A stretch of 25,766 nucleotides of DNA. It comes from Candidatus Dormiibacterota bacterium (GTDB taxonomy: Bacteria; Chloroflexota; Dormibacteria; Aeolococcales; Aeolococcaceae). The position numbers were made by a program, and so were the translations under genes. Shown piece after piece: positions 14,985-21,773 of the stretch; the first letter of the stretch is position 1; the number at the start of each line of letters is the position of its first letter. A model generated the notes under the pieces. The model did no database searches, was not told where the DNA came from, and worked only from the letters and a program-made list of their open reading frames with translations. The stretch covers positions 449-26,214 of the forward strand of contig PMYJ01000030.1 of the NCBI GenBank assembly GCA_003170875.1. Reading direction: 5' to 3'.

Positions 14985-15036
14985 CACCAGCTGCCTCGGC
15001 CGCGCCCGCCCGGTCGGGCCGTGGAGAACCCTGCCC

Positions 15037-16379
15037 CTACGCGCCCTCGATGAGCGTGTCAGCATTGCTGCCCGACACAGCGCCCCCGTAGCCGACCGCC
15101 ACGCAGTGACCGGTGTTCATGCAGGTCATCCCCGACAGATCCTCACCGCCCGCGTTGCCGGTGGGGGCGATGTCGGAGACGATGGTCCACCCTACTCCCG
15201 TGTCCTGCTCTATCAGCGCTGCGGTGTTGAATGTTTCCTGGCCCGAGAATCCCACCGCCCAGCAGTCGGTGGCGCTGGCGCAGCTCACGCTGTTGAGCAC
15301 GCTCTGCGTGCTGCCCGGCGGTACCGGGCTCGGCACGATGCTCCAGCCGCTCCCGGTGTCCTGCTCGATCAGCGTGGGACCGCCGTAATTGACGTCGCCC
15401 CAACCGCCCACCGCCCAGCAGTCGTCCGCGCCGACGCAGGCGATGCCGGTTAGCGAGCTCTCGACGCTACCGGGGGGGGCGGGGCTCGAGACGACGCTCC
15501 AGCCCTGGCCCGTGTACTGCTCGGTCAACCCCTGATTGTCGTTGTCACCCCCCGCGTAGTAGTCGCCCACGGCCCAACAGTCGTCGGCGCTGACGCAGGT
15601 CACGGCGGACAGCGAGTTACTCCTGCCACGGAGGCGCTCGGGCTCGGGGCGATGGTCCAGCCACTGCCCGCGTAGTGCTCGATCACCGTGCCCACTCCGG
15701 ATGATCCCGTGGCTTCGAGGGCTCCCCCCCCACCGCCCAGCATTCGTCGGCGTTGACGCAGGTCACGCCCTCAAGATTGATATCCCCATCCCCCGCCGCG
15801 GGAGTGGGGCTCGAGACCACCGTCCAGCTGCCGCCCGTGTAGTGCTCGATCAGTCCGTGGTGGGCCCCGTTCGCGTCGCTGTAGTCGCCGACCGCCCAGC
15901 AGTCGCCGGCGCCCGCGCAGGCCATCGCCTGGAGCTGGCTCGACGTGCTGCCGGGAACCGCGGGACTGTCCGCGATGCTCCAGCCGCTCCCGGTATCGTG
16001 CTCAAAAAGAGGCTGGTTGTGACTCTCGGTGTCGGTGGCATTCCAGTAGCCGACCGCCCAGCAGTCGTCGGCGGTGACACAGGTCAGGCCACCGAGCCAG
16101 GCACCGATGCTCCCCGGGGGATTGGGGCTGGAGACGGTGCTCCAGGAGACCGGTCCGATCACCGGCGGGCTCGGCGCCACGGTCGGGGTCGCCCTGGCGG
16201 TGACGGAGTGGAGACGAGCCCCCCGTGGCAGCCTGTGACTGACCGCAGCCTGCACCGATGACCGCCAGCACGGCAACGGCGGCCACGCAGAGGCGCGGAC
16301 GCGTCGAGGCCGCCGGCCGGGACGGCTCTCCCTTCGAACCGCGTGATCGCGTGGTCCTTCGGACGCCGTCACCTCTCAC
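15037..16379 (-). pseudogene. Seven-repeat DDCWAVG lipoprotein, propeller-like, broken by three frameshifts
   Basis: Read across three frames, the product starts at GTG 16379 (GGAG 5 bp upstream). It has a signal peptide VAAVAVLAVIGAGC with a weak lipobox, a short linker, and seven units of about 50 residues. Each unit contains a core like VTCVxADDCWAVG, a variable loop, then LIEQYTGSGW and SxVxSPxPPGS. Seven such units suggest a seven-bladed beta-propeller on the cell surface. Frame changes fall at the C6 run 16219-16224 (signal peptide to repeat 1), the C8 run 15724-15731 (inside repeat 3) and near 15618-15640 (repeat 4). Everything else is well conserved, so decay is recent, or two of the three breaks are miscounted runs. 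The function is unknown. Confidence 0.8.
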
Positions 16380-16481
16380 AGCCGCTCCGGCTCCCCTCAC
16401 GTCTGGCACCCCCTGTACCGCCGTCCACGGTCAAGGTCCCGGGAATGAATATACGTGGGCAGACCACCGGGAGGGCCCCGC

Positions 16482-16913
16482 TCAGCCCTCTGCCGGACTC
16501 CCGACCAGCTCGGCCAGCAGCGCCTGCACCCGCGCGTCGATCTCGTCCCGGATGCGGCGGACCGTGGCGAGCGGCTTGCCGGCGGGATCCTCCAGCTCCC
16601 AGTCGAGATAGCGCTTGCCGGGATAGAAGGGGCAGGCGTCGCCGCAGCCCATGGTGATGACCACGTCGGCGTTCTGGACGCTCGCGTCAGTGAGCGGCTT
16701 GGGGAACTCGCGGGAGATGTCCAGCCCCACCTCCGCCATGGCCGCCACCACCGCCGGGTTGAGCTGGTCAGCCGGCTGCGAGCCCGCCGAGCGCACTCTG
16801 ACGCGGCCGCGCGCCCGATCGTCCAGGAGGCCCGCCGCCATCTGGGAGCGGCCGGCGTTGTGGATGCAGACGAACAGCACCTCGGGCATGCGCGACGCGT
16901 CATCCGCTCTCAT
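16482..16913 (-). CDS. arsC: Arsenate reductase, low-molecular-weight phosphatase type
   Basis: The 143-residue product reduces arsenate to arsenite. It has the P-loop CIHNAGR (residues 16-22, CX5R with nucleophile Cys16 and Arg22), followed by SQMAAGLLDDRA. The segment TMGCGDACPFYPGKRYLDW has the two resolving cysteines and the DW element expected of thiol-coupled ArsC proteins. Start ATG 16913 has GGAGGT at ideal spacing; the longer frame upstream is antisense to arsM. It lies 50 bp after arsM on the same strand. Arsenite made here is the substrate of ArsM, so the two genes form a reduce-then-methylate route. No efflux pump gene (ArsB/Acr3) is in the window. Confidence 0.93.
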   Translation of the reverse strand: MRADDASRMPEVLFVCIHNAGRSQMAAGLLDDRARGRVRVRSAGSQPADQLNPAVVAAMAEVGLDISREFPKPLTDASVQNADVVITMGCGDACPFYPGKRYLDWELEDPAGKPLATVRRIRDEIDARVQALLAELVGSPAEG

Positions 16914-16963
16914 CGACGTACCTCCATCATGCCGTGCTTTCGTTCTGCGCGTCCCCACACGCC

Positions 16964-17869
16964 TCAGCGCGCAGGTGGCTTGCGGGCGCGGATGAAAGCG
17001 CTGACGACCCGCCCGCCACCGTCGTGCACAGCGGAGAGAGCCCGCTCTCCGGCGGCCCCGGCCACCAGGCCGGCATCCTCCGCGGTGTAGTCGCGGGTCA
17101 CCTCCAGATCCACCCCCTCGAAGCCGGCATCGGCGAGCAGGCCGCGGTAGGTGTCCTCCTCGAGCGCTCCGGCGAGGCAGCCGACCCACAGCTCCGTGCT
17201 CCGGCGGACGTCGTCGGGGAGCTCCCCCCGGACCACCACATCGGAGACGGCGAAGCGCCCTCCGGGCCGCAGGACTCGGAACGCCTCACGCAGGACCGAG
17301 CCCTTGTCGGCGCTCAGATTAATGACGCAATTGGAGATCACGATGTCCACCGACTCGGCGGGCAGCGGGACCTCCTCGATGGTGCCCTTCAGGAACTTGA
17401 CGTTCGTGGCCTGCGCCTGCGCGGCGTTGCGCGCGGCCAGCTCCAGCATCTCGTCGGTCATGTCGACGCCATAGGCGAAGCCGGTCGGCCCGACCCTCCG
17501 CGCCGAGAGCAGCACGTCGATGCCTCCGCCGGAGCCGAGGTCGAGGACGACCTCGCCGGGCTTGAGCTCGGCCAGGGCCGTGGGGTTGCCACAGCCGAGG
17601 GAGGCGAGAACGGCCGCGGGCGGCAGTTCGGACATCTCGGCGACCGAGTACAGGTCGCGGCTCACGTCGGCGGGCGCGGCGGGGCTGCAGCACGAGGACG
17701 CCGTCGCGCTCTCTCCCCCGCAGCACGACGTGCTGGTGTCAGTCGTCGGCAGCACGGATTCGGCCGCCACCCCACGGCCCGTGACCGCGTTGGCGGCGGA
17801 TGCGTAGCGCTCCCGAACCGCCTCCCGAACTCTGTCCCCCTCAGCCCGGTCGCTCGCCGTGTCTCCCAT
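16964..17869 (-). CDS. arsM: Arsenite S-adenosylmethionine methyltransferase
   Basis: The 301-residue product opens with REAVRERYASAA and a Cys-rich loop holding two CC pairs around residues 48-65 (TSTSCCGG and SSCCS). SAM-binding motif I is VVLDLGSGGGIDVLLSA, and further landmarks are GVDMTDEMLELA, ISNCVINLSADK and WVGCLAGALEE. The three conserved ArsM cysteines appear as SLGCGNP, SNCVINL and VGCLAGA; they bind As(III). The enzyme makes mono- to trimethylated arsenicals in the cytosol. ATG 17869 has GAGGAG 7 bp upstream, so the longer open frame toward arsR is not coding. It is divergent from arsR, with a shared palindrome between. Confidence 0.93.
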   Translation of the reverse strand: MGDTASDRAEGDRVREAVRERYASAANAVTGRGVAAESVLPTTDTSTSCCGGESATASSCCSPAAPADVSRDLYSVAEMSELPPAAVLASLGCGNPTALAELKPGEVVLDLGSGGGIDVLLSARRVGPTGFAYGVDMTDEMLELAARNAAQAQATNVKFLKGTIEEVPLPAESVDIVISNCVINLSADKGSVLREAFRVLRPGGRFAVSDVVVRGELPDDVRRSTELWVGCLAGALEEDTYRGLLADAGFEGVDLEVTRDYTAEDAGLVAGAAGERALSAVHDGGGRVVSAFIRARKPPAR

Positions 17870-17883
17870 CGCCGTCTCCTCAC

Positions 17884-17899
17884 ATCGATATATGTCGAT
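17884..17899. promoter_or_regulatory. ArsR-type operator palindrome
   Basis: ATCGATATATGTCGAT is a near-perfect 16-bp inverted repeat with one mismatched pair. It lies 14 bp upstream of the arsM start and about 57 bp upstream of the arsR start. AT-centred ATCGA...TCGAT palindromes are usual binding sites for ArsR/SmtB repressors. A second 10-bp palindrome, CCATCGATGG (17924-17933), lies nearer to the arsR promoter. Confidence 0.7.
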
Positions 17900-17944
17900 C
17901 GGTTTCCCGGAGCATAGCTGGTGCCATCGATGGTTGTCAATGCG

Positions 17945-17957
17945 TACAATAGGGTCG
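17945..17957 (+). promoter_or_regulatory. -10 element of a leaderless arsR transcript
   Basis: TACAAT (17945-17950) is followed by exactly six bases and then the GTG at 17957. With normal -10 geometry transcription would start on that G, so translation would be leaderless. No good -35 is seen at 17 bp. CCATCGATGG upstream may hold the repressor. Confidence 0.5.
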
Positions 17958-18319
17958 TGCCCGGCGCCACCGCGACCCCCGCCCTCGACGCCATCCCCCT
18001 GCGCACACGGGGCTGCTGCCAGCCGGTGGCGCCCCGCATCCCCGGTCCCGACGCCGACGAGTGCGCCGCCATCTTCCGAGCCCTGGGGGACACGACGCGG
18101 CTGCAGATGATCCACATGCTCGCCGAGGCCACCGAACCGATCTGCGTCTGCGACTTCACGGCGGCCTTCGACCTGGGGCAGCCGACGATCAGCCATCACC
18201 TGGCGAAGCTCCGCGAGGTGGGGCTGATCGTCTCCAAGCGGCGCGGCATCTGGACCTTCCACCAGCTGAACCCGGAGATGTCCCCGGCGGCCCGCGAGGT
18301 GGTGGCACTGCTCCACTGA
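17957..18319 (+). CDS. arsR: ArsR/SmtB family arsenic-responsive repressor
   Basis: The 120-residue product is a winged-helix repressor. It has ECAAIFRALGDTTRLQMIHMLAEA (helices before the HTH), ICVCDFTAAFDLGQPTISHHLAKLREVGLIVSKRRG (recognition helix TISHHLAKL and wing, quoted here only as landmarks ICVCDF and TISHHLAKL), and the ending AAREVVALLH. Cysteines occur as a CC pair near residue 20 and as CVC before the HTH. This resembles Corynebacterium glutamicum ArsR, where an N-terminal CC pair and one further Cys bind As(III). GTG 17957 is chosen from the leaderless promoter; a longer frame begins at 17921. It is predicted to repress itself and arsM-arsC until arsenite binds. Confidence 0.9.
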   Translation: MPGATATPALDAIPLRTRGCCQPVAPRIPGPDADECAAIFRALGDTTRLQMIHMLAEATEPICVCDFTAAFDLGQPTISHHLAKLREVGLIVSKRRGIWTFHQLNPEMSPAAREVVALLH

Positions 18320-18328
18320 GCCGGCCGG

Positions 18329-18342
18329 GGAGCGGGCGCTCC
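18329..18342. terminator. Short hairpin between convergent arsR and VOC genes
   Basis: GGAGCG-GG-CGCTCC, 10 bp after the arsR stop and 12 bp before the end of the convergent VOC gene. It is GC-rich with no T-tract, so this is only a possible bidirectional stop. Confidence 0.25.
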
Positions 18343-18353
18343 GACGCTCAGCC

Positions 18354-18860
18354 TCAAGCCGGGATGGAGACGCCGACCCCGCCTCGGGTGGCGCCGCCGA
18401 AGCGGGCCTTCTCGGCGGCGATGTCGAGCGGTGCCATCCGGGCCTGAGAGTCCTCGGTGATCAGCGCGGCCGGCACCAGCCAGGAGACCTCGAACTCCAG
18501 GCCGTCGGGATCGTGCGCGTAGAGGGCCTTGGTGGTGCCGTGGTCGGTCGCCCCCACCAGAGCGCCTCGCTCGGCGAGGAGGGTCTGGATGCGTTCCAAC
18601 TCGTCCAGGGTGTCGACCTCCCAGGCGATGTGGTAGAGCCCCACCGTGCTCCGGCCGGCGCCGGAGGCGGCGGCCCCCTCCCCGACCGTGAAGAGTCCCA
18701 GATCGTGGTCGTTGGTGCTGGCCGGGGCCTGGAGGAAGATCGCCTTCCCCCCCGCCATCTCCATGACCACCCGGAAGTCGAGCAGCTCCCGGTAGAAGGC
18801 GGCGGTCCGGGTGGCGTCCCGGACGTAGAGGACGGCGTGATTCATGCGCGTGACAGGCAT
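18354..18860 (-). CDS. VOC-superfamily protein (glyoxalase/extradiol dioxygenase-like)
   Basis: The 168-residue product has two betaalphabetabetabeta halves. The first is MNHAVLYVRDATRTAAFYRELLDFRVV with the metal-ligand His8; the second carries GLYHIAWEV (second His) and YAHDPDGLEFEVSWLV (ligand Glu). With these ligands it can bind a divalent metal and is likely an enzyme such as a dioxygenase or thiol transferase, but the substrate cannot be named. ATG 18860 has GGAGGGG about 9 bp upstream. Its C-terminal 40 residues (ITEDSQARMAPLDIAAEKARFGG) extend past the domain. It sits next to arsR, convergent with it. Some VOC proteins act in organoarsenical chemistry, but no residue pattern here proves that role. 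Confidence 0.85.
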   Translation of the reverse strand: MPVTRMNHAVLYVRDATRTAAFYRELLDFRVVMEMAGGKAIFLQAPASTNDHDLGLFTVGEGAAASGAGRSTVGLYHIAWEVDTLDELERIQTLLAERGALVGATDHGTTKALYAHDPDGLEFEVSWLVPAALITEDSQARMAPLDIAAEKARFGGATRGGVGVSIPA

Positions 18861-18979
18861 CGGCTCTATCCCCTCCAGTCAGTTCTCGGGGTCGAACCCG
18901 AGCCGACCCAGCATAGTCACCCGTCCGGCCTCCGCCGTCCGGCGTCGCTGCAGTCCACCCGTACCGGCGCCGCGGAGGC

Positions 18980-19387
18980 TCAGGCGCCCATGGCCGCGGC
19001 CCCCGCGGCCGCGTAGTCCTCGTCCCTGACGTGCTCCTCCCAGGTCGTCCCCGGCTGCTGGATCGCCAGGTGGGTCAGCGCGTGCTCCGCCGTGGCTCCA
19101 TGCCAATGGCACTCGCCCGGCCCCGCCCACACGGTGTCGCCGGTCCCGATCCCCTCGGCAGCCCCGCCGGCGCTCTGGACCAATCCGAATCCGGCCAGGA
19201 CGTGGAGCAGCTGCCCCGACGGGTGACTGTGCCACGCGGTCCGCGCCCCGGGTCCGAAGTGGACCTTCATCAGCTGGACCCCACCCGACTCGTGGGCCGG
19301 TGCCAGCTCCTCCATCTCGACGTCGCCGGCGAACCAGTCCTCCGGCCCAGGCTCCGCCCCCCCATGATCGGCACGGGTGATGTCCAT
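18980..19387 (-). CDS. Small cupin protein, (R)-mandelonitrile-lyase-like
   Basis: The 135-residue single-domain cupin has motif 1 AWHSHPSGQLLHVLAGFGLVQ (ligands HxH and Gln, written here in part as WHSHPSGQ) and motif 2 PGECHWHGAT with a further His. It ends TTWEEHVRDEDY. This ligand set, with Gln in place of Glu, is shared with the manganese cupins that include bacterial (R)-hydroxynitrile lyases and many uncharacterised carboxymuconolactone-associated cupins. The reaction is not determinable. ATG 19387 is supported by GAGGAG 8 bp upstream. It is divergent from the ComF-like gene. The gap 18861-18979 before the VOC gene holds nothing recognisable. Confidence 0.85.
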   Translation of the reverse strand: MDITRADHGGAEPGPEDWFAGDVEMEELAPAHESGGVQLMKVHFGPGARTAWHSHPSGQLLHVLAGFGLVQSAGGAAEGIGTGDTVWAGPGECHWHGATAEHALTHLAIQQPGTTWEEHVRDEDYAAAGAAAMGA

Positions 19388-19424
19388 CTCGCGGTCTCCT
19401 CGGTGCGGCCCGATTGGTCCACTC

Positions 19425-20309
19425 ATGGTGGCCGAATGGCGTGAGGAAGTGGGGGTTGCGCGCAAACCCGCCGCCACCCCGGAATCGGCCTCCACCGCCA
19501 CTTCGACTACCATCCGCCTTGTGTATTCGTCCTTACCATGGCGCGGACCACCACCAACTCCCGCCGCCCGACTCGAACCTGCGGCGGGCCGCTGCAGGGT
19601 GTGCGAAAGGCCGCTCACGGCGGGCGCACCGCGCTGCCCCAATCCCCTCTGTGCCAGCGCCTCCCGCTGGTTCCACTGGAACATCGCTGCAGCCGAGAGA
19701 TCCGGTCCCCTGGCGGCCGCCCTCAACGCCTACAAGTACAGGGGCGTGAGGGACTGGGCTCCCGTCTTCGGCGGGATGCTGGCCGAGCTCATGGAGAGAC
19801 GGCGCCACCTGCTCGAGCCGTTTGACCTCATCACCGCCAGCCCGAGCTTCGTGGGGAGGGGCGGCCGCGACTTCGACCACACCCGATTGCTGCTGGTCGA
19901 GGCCGGGCGGCAGGTTTGATGCGGGCGGGTGTGGCCATTCGACACCGGCGCCGTCCCCGCCCTCATCAAGACGCGGCCCACCCCGCGCCTCGCCTGGCTC
20001 GGCCACCGGGAGCGCCGCCGGGTCGCCGAGGAGTGGCTGCGTCCCGCCCTCCACGTGCCGGACCGGGGAAGGACCGCCGGGAGCCGGATCCTCGTCGTCG
20101 ACGATGTCTTCACCGACGGCCGCACCCTGGACGAGGTGGCTCGCGCACTCCGGCTCCAGGGCGGGGCACGCGAGGTGTGCGGCCTCGCCGTCTGCCGCCA
20201 GCCCTGGCGCGCTCACGCAGCGGCCACCGCCGCCGCGCTACCGTCTCGCGCCGTGGATCCTCCCGTCACCGGACCGCTCGATGCGCCATGGCCGGGCCAG
20301 CCGTCGTGA
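19425..20309 (+). pseudogene. ComF-like phosphoribosyltransferase interrupted by an in-frame TGA
   Basis: The N-terminal part has a zinc-finger-like CRVCERPL...CPNPLC, then the helical LAAALNAYKYRGVRDWAPVFGGML and FDLITASPSFVGRGGRDFDHTRLLL. After TGA at 19917-19919 the same frame goes on: VWPFDTGAVPALIKTRPTPRL and the PRPP-binding motif ILVVDDVFTDGRTLDEVARAL (split ILVVDDVFTDG, RTLDEVARAL), ending at 20309. Sequence on both sides fits the ComF/amidophosphoribosyltransferase-like family (role in DNA uptake or unknown). No frame change is needed, so one nonsense change, for example CGA to TGA, would explain it; a +1/-1 pair is the alternative. The start could be ATG 19425 or, with TACCAT 7 bp upstream, a leaderless GTG 19521. 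Confidence 0.78.
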
Positions 20310-20377
20310 CCCAGGACGAGGACTGCGAACGGATGGCGCGGGCCCGCTCCGCGCCGCGTGTCCTCAGGGTCTGACCA

Positions 20378-21013
20378 GTGCGGCTCACACCGCGCGACCT
20401 CGACCTCCTGCGCTTCACGGCGCGCCACGGCATGGTCGCCCCCGAACAGCTCGCCAGGCGCTTCTTCACCTCCACGCCGCCCGCGCTCCGCCGCCTCCGC
20501 GCGCTGGAGGCCGCTGGACTGCTGGTCAGGGATCGCATGCTGGTGGCAGCCCCGCCGGTGGTGCGTGCCACGCCCTCGGGCACACGCCTGGCCGGCTGCA
20601 ACCTGGCGCCCGCATCGCTCGACCTGGCCCGGATCGCCCACAACCTGGCCCTGGTCGATCTCTCGGATGAATTGCTGGCCGCCCACACCGCGAGTGCCTG
20701 GACCACCGAGCGCGAGCTGCGGCGGGACCGGGTGCGGGCCGCCCGCGCTGGCGGGCGCTGGGATCGGCAGCGCCGGGTGCCCGACGGACTCCTCCGGCTG
20801 GCCGGCGGTACCCGGGTCGCGGTCGAGCTGGACCTGACCCCGAAGCGCTCCGCCCGGCTGGACCTGCTCGCCGGCGCCTACGCGGTCGATCGCGACGTCG
20901 ACACCGTCTGGTGGTACCTCCCCAGCGAGGTGGCGGTATCGCGGATGCGGGCGCTGGTGGCCGAGAGGGGGCTGGAACACCTCATCGAGCCCCGCCTGCG
21001 GCGGATCTCGTAG
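20378..21013 (+). CDS. Replication-relaxation family winged-helix protein
   Basis: The 211-residue product begins RLTPRDLDLLRFTARHGMVAPEQLARRFF, a winged-helix segment typical of the replication-relaxation family (PF13814). It continues with a second helical part, LRALEAAGLLVRD, and a C-terminal region with a nuclease-like look: RVPDGLLRLAGGTRVAVELDLTPKRSARL (PD followed by V.vElDLt.K), then VWWYLPSEVAVSRM. Family members were named from plasmids and integrative elements and are thought to bind DNA near relaxases or replication proteins. GTG 20378 is the longest sensible start; no clear Shine-Dalgarno sequence is visible. It lies 540 bp from the TraG-like ATPase on the same strand, with an SPFH gene inserted in opposite orientation. 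Confidence 0.78.
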   Translation: MRLTPRDLDLLRFTARHGMVAPEQLARRFFTSTPPALRRLRALEAAGLLVRDRMLVAAPPVVRATPSGTRLAGCNLAPASLDLARIAHNLALVDLSDELLAAHTASAWTTERELRRDRVRAARAGGRWDRQRRVPDGLLRLAGGTRVAVELDLTPKRSARLDLLAGAYAVDRDVDTVWWYLPSEVAVSRMRALVAERGLEHLIEPRLRRIS

Positions 21014-21018
21014 CCGGG

Positions 21019-21031
21019 AGCCCTGGGGGCT
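21019..21031. terminator. Short hairpin between convergent genes
   Basis: AGCCC-TGG-GGGCT between the ends of the replication-relaxation gene and the SPFH gene, a 22-bp convergent gap. No T-tract; weak candidate. Confidence 0.3.
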
Positions 21032-21035
21032 GCAC

Positions 21036-21557
21036 CTAGACCGCGGCGGATGGCGCGTCGATGCGGCTGACCGGGCCCAGATCGACGAGGTTGATCCTGA
21101 CCCCCCACTTGTCCGTGACCTGCTGCATCCGCTGCTGGACCGCCGCGTTGATCTGCCGGCGCTCGGAGAGGACGTCGGCGAGGGGGAGCTCATCGACGAC
21201 CTGGCGGAGGGTGAACACGGCCAGCTGGTCGACAGCGATCTTGTAGTTGGAAACCTCCAGCAGGGCGGCCCTGGGGTCGCGGACCTGGACGTAGGCGATT
21301 GCGGAGACGGTGACCGGCACGTCGTCGCGGGTCAGCACCTGCAGCGGGCCCACTGCGTGGGGCTGCTCGCGCAGATCGACCCGGATCACCCGGTCGATGG
21401 AGGGCAGGACCAGCGCGAGGCCCGAGCGCAGGTCACGGTGGTAGCGACCAAACCGCAGGACCACTCCGCTGAACCCCTGCGGAACCAACGTTACTGAGCG
21501 AAAGAGGGACACCACCACGAGGACGACCCACACCATCAGGACAACGAGCAAGGCCAT
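21036..21557 (-). CDS. Short SPFH/band-7 (slipin-like) membrane protein
   Basis: The 173-residue product has one N-terminal transmembrane helix (residues 2-18) and then an SPFH domain: VPQGFSGVVLRFGRYHRDLRSGLALVLPSIDRV, VDLREQ, TRDDVPVTVSAIAYVQVRDP, and LRQVVDELPLADVLSERRQINAAVQQRM (landmarks VPQGFSGVVLRFGRY and ELPLADVLSERRQI). Slipins are usually 240-260 residues and continue into a coiled coil that mediates oligomerisation. Here the frame stops soon after WGVRINLVDLGPVSRID, so the C-terminal helix is missing. ATG 21557 has GAGGAGG 8 bp upstream. It is divergent from the ATPase gene across 216 bp. Confidence 0.85.
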   Translation of the reverse strand: MALLVVLMVWVVLVVVSLFRSVTLVPQGFSGVVLRFGRYHRDLRSGLALVLPSIDRVIRVDLREQPHAVGPLQVLTRDDVPVTVSAIAYVQVRDPRAALLEVSNYKIAVDQLAVFTLRQVVDELPLADVLSERRQINAAVQQRMQQVTDKWGVRINLVDLGPVSRIDAPSAAV

Positions 21558-21773
21558 CGGGTGAACCTCCTCAGACGCCGGCGCGGCGCACCGGCAGTTT
21601 CGCCATTCAGATCACGCACATGCGTTCCACCCGGGAGAGCAGGACAGCGCGCCCCGAGGCCTCGCCGATCAGTCCCAGCGCAGCAAACGCCCAACCTGCA
21701 CGCGAGCGCCGGTTCCCGCTGCGATTGGCGCCCTTTCGGGGCGATCGGTCAGCGTGAGACGATCCCCCGCCGA

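Noticed and set aside
13635..15065. Long minus-strand open frame (476 codons)
   Set aside because: It lies opposite the ABC permease and DUF1697 genes, both with clear homology, and its translation is Arg/Asp/Gly-rich without domains. It is a typical high-GC antisense shadow.
17870..18316. N-terminal extension of arsM through the arsR region
   Set aside because: The frame is open but antisense to arsR. The ATG at 17869 has a good ribosome-binding site and matches the family start.
19917..19919. Selenocysteine at the TGA of the ComF-like gene
   Set aside because: No downstream stem-loop resembling a bacterial SECIS was seen, and ComF proteins are not known selenoproteins.
21561..21773. 71-residue N-terminal extension of the TraG-like ATPase
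   Set aside because: It is Arg/Pro-rich without similarity and begins 4 bp from the divergent SPFH start, leaving no room for promoters.
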